DNA of 64,000 bases from Atrichornis clamosus (lineage: Eukaryota; Chordata; Aves; Passeriformes; Menuridae), in the NCBI GenBank assembly GCA_013400975.1, contig WBMZ01005327.1:62001-126000 (forward strand). Direction: 5' to 3'. The notes under the pieces are model-generated. The model ran no database searches, was not told the DNA's origin, and saw only the letters and a program-made list of their open reading frames with translations. The position numbers and the translations under genes are program-made. Positions 13,504-24,500 of this stretch are shown one piece after another. How positions within the stretch are numbered: position 1 is the stretch's first letter; the number at the start of each line of letters is the position of its first letter.

Positions 13504-16500
13504 ATTACTGAGGAGGAGGAATTATGTTTAAATAATAATCCATTTTTTAAACACTTCCCCATCTTCTGTTTGTTTTTTGTAGACAGTACTGTTCCTCAGA
13601 GCTTTGGCAGCAGCCTTCAGACGCCAGAGAAACCCCTTTTTGTTTGGGATGTTTCGTTTTGCTCTGTCTTTGCAGTTTGTTTTAGATGATGCTCATTTCT
13701 GCACAGTACCTCAGTAGTGCATTGCAGCTCGGAGGTGTAGCTTAATATTCACCACTCCTTCCCAAGGGGGGAGATGTGTGAGGGGGGCCTTTTCTTTCAG
13801 CAGGCTCTTTGATGTTCCTGTGGGTGTGTGTATGTGTGGTCATGTTTATAACATAATGGACAGTGAAGCCAAAAGCAAAGGAACAGAACATAAATTTCAG
13901 TATCTCACAAACCTTATCACAGTCCTGCCTAGCATTGTTTTTTGATGGAGCCAAAAATTTCAAATTGGGTGCAAGTGACCCAAGTCTGAATTTATATATA
14001 AACATGAAATGGAATAAGACCAAATATTTAGGAGTCTGTACAGCAGTTTAAACAACTAACCAGTAGATATCCAGTTTCAATAAAACATTAATTTAGTAGA
14101 GACCAAAATATGTCTCTTGCTTAAATGGGTGAAAGAGGCAGAAAGAAAAAATGATAAATTTTAAAGGATAGTTCTGAATACTTGAATAGTCTTTTCAGCA
14201 ATGGGATGACAATAAATTGTTACATAGCTTTTAATCCCTAGGCTGAAATGCCTGGGGCATCCTTACGTCCTTTGAAGCTACAGTGGGAATTTTTTCTTTT
14301 TAAATTTTTTTCTTTTTTGAGCTGCATTTGTGTGTTTTTCAGGTTCCAGAGAAGTTCTTACAAAATGTACTTAGAGTGTCAACACAGTTCTTACATTTTT
14401 AAAACCCATCACTAAAATTAGCCCTAAGTTGATGCTTCTTGGCAGGCCTAAAGGGTGAATTGGGGCCAGGCGGGACAGGGAGAGCTCCCCTTTCATCTGA
14501 GGTATTTCTTACCAGTCGGGATGGGCTGCAGGCAAAACCTTCCAGTGCTGCTGCTCACACCACGTTTGTGTTCAGACCCAAGGTGTGTCGCACTCTACTT
14601 CTGCCTCACAGAGAAATCAAAGGCCAGGGCCAGCTTTGCTTCATTAGCTGTGTCCTCTCTTCTGGAGGGCAAGAAGTGAAAGGAGTGACATGATCCTCTG
14701 AGCAGCCAGAGTAGCTTAAAGGATACCTGGGCTTAGGGGAGTGCAGCAAGGAGCAAAATGCCAGATCCTCTCCAGACCTCACGCTGGGGTTGGTCCTCAG
14801 ACAGCTTTGCAGTGTAACAGATTTCATGGCCAAATCAGAAGTAAATCTGCAGTCTGGGTTGTTGCACAGCTTGGCCAGAGACATCAGTTTAGTGTTTGTT
14901 ACTGCATCCCATAGGCAACACACTCTCCAGTCCAAGCCTTATTACAGCACACCTTTTATTGAAAGACCGTGGCCATGAGGAGTTTAAAAATTATTAAACT
15001 AAAGGTTTAAATACCTCTCCCTATTAGGTAACTGTACTCACTGTTAGGAATTTGCATGTAATGGTTGATTTCATTCTGTCGTCATGCTTTCAGTCTGTCT
15101 CAGTGGGTCTTGGTGTAGTGCTGGTCAGAGCGGCCACTGCTTCCAAGCATGTCACCTCAGTTTGTGCAGGTGCCTTTGGGTGTAGTGCATTGAGTTCCTT
15201 CATTTTTAGTCTCCAGATGTTTTCCCAGGGCTCCAAGCAGCTCTCTCCTGGCCAGTCAATGAAGTACTGGCGTTAAGCTGATGGTAGCACATCCATCAAG
15301 GTCTCATTAGTGTTCCAGCCCATGTTCTTGTTTTACCAGTGCTCCAGTTCACGTTGCTGTTAATGAGCAGCTTGGATGGTTATTTTTCAAAGGGAAGAGT
15401 TAAATCCTGTCCCCTTCAGGAGCAGGAGCAGCTTAGAGGCGGTGAACTGTCCTTGTGGTGAATCTCTGAGCTATGCACGGGAACTGGGGTGAGAAGGAGG
15501 CAAGACCTAGTCCATGACACCCCACATCATAGCCCAGAGCCCCCTGTAACCCAAACAGTGGGTGTGAAGTGACCAGGGACATAGTTGGGCTCAAAAGGCT
15601 GAAGCCCGTGATCCTGCAGATTGCCAGAGGACGTGTTAGCCAAGACCTGCTAGTTGTTAGGTTAACTTAGCCAAGACAAGAGTTTCTAGTGCAACTCAAA
15701 TGTTTGTCGCATAGAAACGTTGGGTAATGGAAAAATAACTTTCTCCACTGTACAGCTCCTGAAAGGACCATGCTGCCTCAGAATAGGATTCAATCCAATC
15801 CTTCTTTTATTGGGCCTTTGTTTATATAATAAATGTACATGTGAAACTTGGGGAATTGACACAGGCATTTTAAGTGTATTTTTTGCACTTGTTAGGAAGA
15901 TGCCACAGTATCCCTGTTTTCCTCACTGTCAGGACAGACAGTGCCTGTGTTCTCCCTCTTGGCTTCAAGGACTTTACTTAATATGGTGTTTGCCTTTCTA
16001 GGGATTTTTCTTTTCTCTGTGTCTTCCTTTTCTCTGTAACAAATGAAATCCAGTAGGGAGCTGATAGGATAATCACAGACCAGTCCTCTATAGCTCAGCA
16101 GAGCTACCACACGTTAAAGTGAGGCTGAGCTGTAACCTCAGCCCAGTAGGGTCTCTGGATACAGACATGTAATTTTAGCCTGTTGGCTGGTACCATTGAT
16201 TTCCCATATTGGATGGAAATCCTGGAGTTATTAACCATTTCAGATCTACTGCCAAAGAGTACACAGGACTGTTTCATCCACTCTCCTCACTTTCTGTGTG
16301 TTCCTTACTTGTGAGTGGCAAATACAGAGGGTGCAGTGAGCTGCCACCACCTTGGCAAGGGGGGATCAGAGCTGGGCACTGCTGCACAGCTCGAGGGTCA
16401 CTTGTGGCTCAGGCGCCCAGCCCTGCTCCAGAAATTCTGGAGCTCAGTCCCTGAATGAGGCAGTGCTGCTGCTTCTCTGGCAGACTTGAGATGAGCCTTA

Positions 16501-17727
16501 AGCAATGAGATAACTAGATATTAGGGTTTGACTTTTATCAGAAACAAAGCAACCCTAAAATTATAGCTTGCTTCAAAGTTTGTGGCTGAGCAAAATGCTG
16601 GTTCACATGCTTTCCATCTTAGTTTAAAAAAAAAAAATTAAAGAAAAATGTCATTTATTTTGATACTGTTCATAAAACAGAACTTAATTTTAGACATCCT
16701 CTGAAAATGTGCTTTGTGTTCACTAAATGTCCTTGTTTCCTCTTATCTCAAGAACAATTTGTTGTGAGTACAGCCAGAGAGCCAGAACCTTGCACGTGTA
16801 TTCAGCAGTTGTTCCTGTAAAGCAAGCAAACCCAACTGGATTTCCCTTTATGCAAGCAGGGGAAAAAAACCCCAAAACTGTTGAAGGTGTGAGCCTACTG
16901 AGGCCTCCACTAGAGCATAAAAGTCTTGCTGTGATAGGTGCTTGGAAAGCAGTATGTTTTAATATTTCTGTTAAATTTGTCTGATCCTTTCGACCCTTCC
17001 TCCCTGTGATGTATCCAGAATTGTTACATAGCTTCAAGCCATTTGTATCCCTAGAGTTTAATTCCTGTTATGGGCAGCAGTGCAGCTGATGTATTTTTTT
17101 GCTCCTTTAGCGATGTGGAACACGACTTGTATGTGTCTCATCTGTTATTTGCCAAAGACAGTGATGTGGGGAGTGATGGTGCCCAGGCTTTTCAGCGTCC
17201 CGCGCACACGAATTCCCAGTACCCCGGTGCCTCCATGGTGTCAAAAAGATAGGCTTATTTGTAGGGCTTGGAATGCTGTGCTTTCTGGGCTTAAAGATCC
17301 ATAATAGATGATGAGCATCCCCGCCTCACTGTCCAGCAAGGGGGTCTGTGCAGGCAGAAGCAAAATGGTTAAAATGCCCCGATCTGTTGGATGGAGCTGC
17401 TGGTCGGCTCCCACATTGGCTTGTTTACCTTGGCTGCTCATGATATTCTCCCTACGTTCCTCATGGAAGATTCCATTTTTTTGCAAGAGGGATGAGCTCA
17501 TTTGTGAAACGAAAAGAAAGCAGCCGTTCTGCTTATTAATCCTCTGTGCAGCCGTCCTGATACGCACAACTTGTCAGTTCTGAGAGGGAAATGTATGCAG
17601 GGCATCCAGTGCACACGTGCATTTGCATTTCAAATCAGCTGAGTCAACACAATATAATGGTCCTGCCTGTAGGTCCTTAGAGAGCCACAGTAGCTGACAA
17701 AGTGTGCTTAAAGGGAGGGTCTGCTTT

Positions 17728-17768
17728 TCTTCTTCTTCTTCTTCTTTTTTTTCCCTTTTTTTTTTTTA
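17728..17768. repeat. Pyrimidine tract (TTC repeats and T-run)
   Basis: About six TTC units followed by T-runs interrupted by CCC; lies about 390 bp upstream of the short-isoform ATG. Confidence 0.8.
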
Positions 17769-18059
17769 AAGCCGGTTTCCATAGCCAATAGTCCCGCGTT
17801 CCAGGCGCCTGCACCGGAGCTGTTTGGACCACTGATGTTTAGCAGATGATCACCCTATCACAGTGGCTGGGATTTTGTTTTATTTTATAAACAGTGTTCG
17901 TCTGGACAAAAAAAAACCCCCATACCAACAAACCAACAACCCACCACCAAAGCTGGCAACAGTTCAGAGAAGAGAAGCTGCTGAAGTGTTTCTGCTTGTG
18001 CTGCCACTGATGCAAGCAGCTGTTTCCATCTGCACTGCAGCATTGCAGCCTCTCCACAG

Positions 18060-18420
18060 TCAGAGCTCCCGGGGCTCCTTGCCGGTGGAATTACGGAGGA
18101 AGCTGGCCTTGCTGGTGTGTAGCTCCGAGCCAAGGGCGCGCTGAGGATGGGAGGGTCGCAGTCCCTGCAGCAGGCACAGACAGGTGGCCTGACCCGGGAG
18201 CCGTCGGAGGCCATGTAAGTGCGGGTTCCCTCGGCTGTCCGCGGGCTCAACCCGCGCGCTGCGTGCGGGAGCTGGCTCCGGTGCCTGGGCCTTTGTTTCG
18301 TGCTAATTGCGGTCGGTGGAGGGGCAGAGTTGGGGTTTTGCTGGGGATGGGTTCGGGTGTGTGCCGCTGCCCAGCGCCAGGGCAGCTCGCTGGGGCTGAG
18401 CTCGGTGCCCCTGTGCGCAG
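18060..18420 (+). promoter_or_regulatory. TACC2: CpG-rich internal promoter of the short TACC2 isoform
   Basis: CpG dinucleotides are dense here: about twenty by eye between 18060 and 18300, against almost none in the AT-rich introns on either side. The patch surrounds the alternative first exon at 18147-18214 and runs into the intron, as CpG-island promoters do. Upstream are a CCAAT motif (17785-17789), a weak TATA-like TTTATAA (about 17884) and a pyrimidine tract (17728-17768). The transcription start cannot be fixed from sequence; if the TATA-like motif is used, the 5'UTR would be roughly 230 nt. That it drives transcription is inferred from CpG content and position. Confidence 0.65.
18147..18214 (+). 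CDS. TACC2: TACC2 alternative first coding exon (short isoform)
   Basis: The ATG at 18147 has a strong initiation context (A at -3, G at +4). An in-frame TAG at 18120-18122 closes the frame upstream, so this is the first usable ATG. The 22 codons read MGGSQSLQQAQTGGLTREPS then EA, followed by AT split at the donor GTAAGT (18215). The split codon is completed by the G at 34944 to give EAM-SSDSEEAF. This closely matches the mammalian short isoform, which as I recall starts MGGSQSLQ. The second residue is Gly with Ser at position 6, the family pattern for N-myristoylation, so this isoform may be lipid-modified. The residues after LQ differ from the mammalian version I remember. Confidence 0.93.
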
Positions 18421-21400
18421 CGGTGGCTGTGAACCATATGTTTTGTCTTTTCATGTTTCGGGTGCATAATCAATCAAACACAACGACCATTCCCAGCGAA
18501 CAAAAACCCAACCCCTTCCCCCTTCCCAAACCCACCACCTCTGTGTTTTCTATTTAAAATGCACAGCATGGAGCTCCATTTCACTGCCTTTTTTTTTTTT
18601 TCCAGAGCTTCTTTTTGCTTTTCTCCGTACAGATACCGTTTTTCAGGTCACATCACCCATGTCAGCATCCGTCCCTGTCATGGCATTATATCCTCTGATG
18701 AATCATAAGCAAGGTGTCCTTACATCTCTCCTCACTGAAGGCCAACTCTGAAAGGTTCACTGGGGGAGGGAGGAAAAAGCAGACAATCAGTGCTTGTTCA
18801 GAACGAGTTAGCACTCTTTCAGATGGCTGAATTGTGTATGAAAGTGCACAAATTTGTATGTGCATGCAGGAGTAGCAGCATCATTTCCCGTTTGTAAATA
18901 GGATTGTGTAGTTTCCTGGTGGAGGATTTATCAGTTTACTTAGCCAACAGTCTTTTCTCCTTCACCCTCCACCCCAGACCACTATGCTGGATTGCTAGAG
19001 TATGGACTTTACCTCTGAATGGATTTTAGAAGAATTGCCTCGTCTCCTTTTGTCATTTTAGTTACATAAATCACATTTATCATAACATGTCTGAGTACTG
19101 CGTTCATTACTGAACACGTATTTTGGTGAGTTTCAGGTATTCATCCCCTAGGGCCAGCCTATAAACTAACCTCATCGAGATCTCTCAAAAATTTATTTTT
19201 AACGTAATGTCTGCTTATTAAGGCAGCTCTGATTATGGTTGAGACATCATTTGTGTGTTTGAGATAAGTGCTTCGGAGCCATTGGGGAATGATAGAGCAG
19301 TAACTGATAGGTTTGCCTCTGTAATAGGCCTTACAAGGAGGTATATGCTCCCTATTGTCATACTCCAGTATATCAGCAGATAGCTTTGCTTGATAGTGTC
19401 CGGTGTTATTTGTAAGATACAGACCTAACAGCATTTCTGCATCCTTTGTTCTTTTGATATGTAGCTTTAGCAGTTAAGATTTTTTTTTCTCTCTAGTTCC
19501 ATCTGATATTCCTATAAACAGCATCTATTTTAATAATACGGTGGAACAAACCAATGTCTCAGTGTCTTTAAAGCACCATAAATTATGTTTTCATCTGCAC
19601 AAACTGGTGTTGATTTTTAACGGTGATCCAAGGACTGGGCAATAAAAGACATGTAGCTAAAACAGGGTTCAGGTTTTTTTATCTACAATTTTCACAGCCT
19701 CTTAAGAGTGCATTTTGTTGGAAGAACATATTGATCAAGGTGTATATGTATATATTTATGCATTTTGCAGACACTTGAGTAAATTATACTGACATTTCTC
19801 TCAATGACTCATTTTATATATGAGCATACTCATCTTTCGCAGTCAGTCCTGTGGCGTTTCAAGATGATCTTTTAAGGCCTGACATAATCAACAGAGATAC
19901 TTTTAGCACAGGCATCATTCAGTGACTGTCCTTGGGAAGAGTGTGTAGAAGGTATTACTAATCTTGTATTAAATAAATCACTAAGAGAACCTTTGTTTTC
20001 TTCAGCTAAATACTCTTTAAAATGAGATAAGGACAGAGCTGTTTATCTTTGAGAAAACAAGAACATCCTCGTAGGATGTCAAGGCCATCAGTTCTGGTCT
20101 GAGGTTTTGACTTTATACCCTAACCACTGTAACTTTTACCAATGCTTTTAAATGAGGTTGCATTTAACTTGCTTTGCACACATAAGCAAATTCCTTAATG
20201 GCAATGATGGCTCAGAGGCTGAAACATCTGGCCGTGTCCCAGGCAAGCTGGGCAGCTGCCCACGCAGTTGCAGCATCCCTGAAGTCATCATTCCTGCCAT
20301 CAGCAGAGGCTTTTTGCCCACAGGACAGCTTCTCCACAAAGGGGGAGCAGGGTTGGGTTTGGCTGCCCTGAGTTCAGTAGATTAGAGGGGTGTAAATCAG
20401 GAAATCATTACTGGAGTAGGACAGCGTCAAAAAAAGTACAGAGGCAAACAAATTCCTTAAATAGCTGCAGCTTTAGGAGTTCCTCCAAAGTGTCCTGTGA
20501 TGGACTTCTTCACTAAACGCTAGGGAAAGTTGTAGAAATAAATTGATGTTAGAATTGATGCTGAAAAGGGGTCTAGGTTAAGATTTTAGAGTGTATCCAT
20601 GATTAAATATGCCCTTTTGCATGCGTTTGCCAAATTCCCAATTTTAATGTAAATTTCTTTCAGCCAGGATAAAAGTATTTGTAATAAACCCAGTATTGGT
20701 ACTGACGGCCGGGGGTATTCTGTTGCTCATTGTGGATTGTTAGCACTCGCTGGCAGCAGACAATTGCCCTTTTATTTAGGGAAAAAAGAAAAGTCAATTC
20801 GGAATGATAAAAAAAGGGAAAGCCCAAGGGAAGCCCCTGACAATAAAAGTTAACTGCAGATGAAAGTGGGGTGCTTCAGACCTCGCTGCTGACGTTATGA
20901 GCACTGTCATGTGCTCTGCAAATCGCAGCAGGCACCCTGGTGGTCACAGACTGAGCTCAATCGGGGGCACTCAGAGAATCGGGGTGGGCTCAGTTGATAT
21001 AAAAGCAAATGACAGTGAGGTGATGTTTAGCGTGCACAGATTTGTTGGGTGCATGCACACACCTGGTGACGGTGTCAGTGTTGTCCTGCTGAGGGTGTGA
21101 GCAGGAATCAGCTTGCCAGGTGCTACCACCTTCATATTTAGTGCTTTTATTTGTAATAGCAAGACATTTCTATCTCTTGGTAGTATTTTAAAGTATTAGC
21201 AGGCAGGAAATATTGCTAGGGTTTTAAATGTTGGGAGCTCCTAGGCCGTTGTCACCTCTGAGTTGTATTTTTTCTCCAGTGGAAAGGGTTCCTTTTTCCT
21301 GAGCACGAACCACACCTTGCTTTTGTGGGGCATTGTGGTTGCTGTCCTTGGAGCAACAGGGCAGGATTTACATCCAGTGCCGATTTCTTGATCAGCCAAA

Positions 21401-21502
21401 GGGCTGATGATGTGTTATTTCCTCCCTTCAGGAGCTCTACGTGCTGAGTCTCTAAAATTTGCATCCCTTGCCAATCCAAGAGGAAAACGACTGAAGACTG
21501 AG

Positions 21503-21556
21503 CCAGCTCCCACTGAAGCTGATAGTGAAATGCCCACTGACTTCAGTGGGAGCTGG
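21503..21556. repeat. 16-bp perfect inverted repeat, MITE-like
   Basis: CCAGCTCCCACTGAAG (21503-21518) is matched by its exact reverse complement (21541-21556), with a 22-nt loop. A second hairpin, CCCACTGA/TCAGTGGG, is nested at 21533-21550. The wording resembles archosaur Chompy-type MITE termini as I remember them. Confidence 0.6.
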
Positions 21557-24500
21557 AGCAGGCTCCAAGAAAGAAATGGAATGTTACTGATCGTTGGTAG
21601 CAGGCCAAGATGTTGGTGTCCTGGTGGGTTGTTTTTCAGTATTTCTTCTGCTGTATGGTCTTTTCATTTGTTTGTTGGTTACTAGAAAGTCTCAGAAAAA
21701 TTTAAACTGGATGGTCTCAGCCTTCTGTGTAGGAGACGTGAGCAGTGGTTCTGTGTGTAAGGGTGTATATTCACATGTATTTATAGAAGTTTTTTCTGCA
21801 TATGTGTAAATACGCAGCCCTTGCTTGCTGCTACATTTTTTTTTTTATATTTCTGTCTCCCAAACCTGGAAGAATTCATTGTGTGGTTCTTGAAAGTTTG
21901 AAAGTAATTACTCTGGCAAAGTATTTGCACAGTTTTATATTATTTGGAAAATTATCCAAATAGATACATATTTATGAAAGAATGAAACATATCTATAATT
22001 CGTAAATATTGAAAAGATTTTGAGTCGTGGAGGGAGAGAGGAGGCTGCTGTTACTGAATTGATATTTACTCTGAGTTAATCTCTTGACAGACAGTTCTGC
22101 CTATTGTCAGTGTATTATGTAGAAACAGAAATTTGTTTTCTTCTTCCTCTTACTGACAGCCATCAGTGAGCATCCCCCTCAGTAATTAGAGGATGCTGTA
22201 TCTCCTAGGTTTGTCTGCTAAATAGGGTGAATTGCTGGAATACATGGGGATGTTTTACTTAAGATGTACCAGTAGAAAAGAGGAGATTCTTCTGTCAAGC
22301 TTCCCTGTCTTTTATTCCAGCCTCCCTCATTTGAGCCCAAAGATCTCATCTCTGAAGTCAATGACAGCGCTTCCTTTGATATGAGAGGTGGTTACATCAA
22401 CCACTTCTTCTGCCACTGGAAGTAGGCAGGTCACGTTTAGACTTGAAAACAAAATGAAAAGACCCCAGACTCCCTCACCCTTCTATTAACAAGGCACACC
22501 ACACGTCTGACAAATCCATGTGTGCTCTAAAGCTCTCCATACGGAATGGGGTGCCCTATGCCACGTGTAATGGAGCTGCTGTCATCTATTATGTTTTGTG
22601 ACATACAGGCAAATTGGAAAATACAAACTGATGGGAGGTGGTAAAAACATGAATGAAAAGGCGTTCTGCACGTGCCTTGTGGCTGTCATTTACCAGCAGA
22701 GCTGCTTCCCTGGCTGCGTTTGCTTTTTGCTTTTTGCTTTCCTTGACCCAGCAGTCAGAGGAACTGATTGTTAGATGTAAGTCAAAGATGCTCTTCAGTC
22801 TTGTGTGTTTCAAGAGGTAATAGTCTGAGTGCTTTTAATGTTTCTCTAACATGATTATAGCACCCAGAAAAGCAATTCTGTCTGTTATAAGCACAATTTC
22901 CTTTGTTTTAAGGCGATACACCTATAGTTTTTGTATTTGCTTATGTCTGGGATACCATTTCCTTATCCATCTCTGATGCTTTGTAAGGATTTAGCTGTGT
23001 TACAAGCTTCTTATTTAGTCCAGGTAGGCAGGCTTTTGAGTGGCAAGAGGCAGAGTTGTAATCACAGCTAGAAATTCGATGCAGTTTGCATTCTCTTGGA
23101 GAAAGTGGGCGGGTTTGCTGTAAGAAGCAAACAAGCAAATACATTTTTTACTAGGAAAAAGCTAAGAAAAAAAGGTGTCATTTCCCTTCAGATCCTTAAA
23201 TGCTCCACCATCTGAATTTAGTAGCAGACTGTGGATATCATATTTTGTATTCCCATTAGCATAAGAGAACCAGCTTAATGGGAAAAAAATGGAATTAGTT
23301 TCCTTTTTCCACCACAGTCTAAATTTTGTTGTAAGGCAGGTTTTGGCCTGGGAGCTTTCATTGATGGTGATCCTTAGCTCTGGAAACCAAATTGAAGTTT
23401 GCAATGTAGACTGTCCAAACATACAGCATGTGAACTGAACTCCGGCTGAAGCAGCTGTGGACACGTCTGAGGCAGACCTCAGTGTAACTCTAGAGCTCTA
23501 TTAATTTGGTTTGTTGTCTCCCTGCACTATTGTTTGCTACAGCTCCTCTCCCTCTGCTGCAAGGAATGATTGAGGGGATGAATGGGAAGCCTCTTTGAGA
23601 GAAAGAAGCAGGGCCGTTGGTTCTGTTGGGGCAAAAATGTAAACTTTGAGAAAATCTGTGTCTTTCTCTCTTAAGCTTATTTGATTTTGATCAGCCAGAA
23701 TCTTTAGAATTATATTCAAATTTACACAAAGGGTTTTCCTAAAGAAAAGCAGTTTGTTTTGAGGCCTTAATGGAAACCAGGTTGTACCTGACACCGGGTA
23801 GCAGTCACAATCACATAAGCTCCTGCTTTAGAGCTTTGATTGCCTTCAGCATAAAAACCTGCCTTTATTGGTCTTGTTAATAACAGCCCATTGCTCTCCT
23901 TAGAAATGAGTCCAGCATTGTGCTGGGAAAAGGGTTTAGTTGCTAAAGGAGAGGAAAGATGAGCAAGGAATTTGAATCCCTTTGTTTACGTTCCCTAGTG
24001 CAGGACCAAAGCGGGAGCCTGGGAAGGGAAGGTTTAGCACCTTGCTCCTCACCTGGCAGAGCTGTGGGCACTGCAGCTGGGTGCCAGGTGGTGAAGTGCC
24101 ACTGGAGATCAGGGATGGCTTTATCCCTCACACTGTGGCGCTGAGCCGGCGCTTCCTGAGCCGGGCGTTCCTGCGGCACCTTCGGAATGGGATGGTTTCC
24201 CTGAGAGCTGGAGCAGCAGCGAGTGTGCCCGTGGGAGAGGTAAAGCTGCAGCTCGGATGAAGTCAGTGGGAAGCCTTCCAGAGTTGCACCGGGCTGGAGC
24301 AGGAGGATCACACCCACCCGAGGCAGGAGGTGGAATTAGTATAACCCCAGCAGAGATTTTGTTGTTGTTAAGAGGTTGAGATTGGGGTTTTTTTGTCCTT
24401 TGCTCCTATTGCTTGCTGGCCATGTTTCTGTCCATGCAGCTGCTTTACGTGTTGAAGTAGAGGAATAAGGGTTAGAGAGGATCTTGAAAAGCTCTGGCGG

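Larger units (their letters stand above)
5871..18146 (+). other. TACC2: TACC2 intron between the cassette exon and the internal first exon
   Basis: For long isoforms this is part of one intron running from 5871 to 34943. It carries two minus-strand CR1 remnants (6494-6575 and 7648-7825), an LTR head fragment (12711-12748), a TA-rich microsatellite (13469-13503), a pyrimidine tract (17728-17768) and, at the right end, the upstream part of the internal promoter and the 5'UTR of the short isoform. GC-rich spots near 10480-10820 and 11020-11450 have no coding signature. Confidence 0.75.

Noticed and set aside
17885..18454. 189-codon open frame on the minus strand over the CpG patch
   Set aside because: CpG-rich DNA has few stops; the plus strand there encodes the recognised first exon and the minus frame has no familiar domain.
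24120..24265. CpG-containing block ending in GAG/GTAAAG, possible further alternative first exon
   Set aside because: The open frame from its ATG leaves the donor in phase 0, while the shared exon at 34944 needs phase 2; a noncoding start cannot be excluded but nothing supports it.
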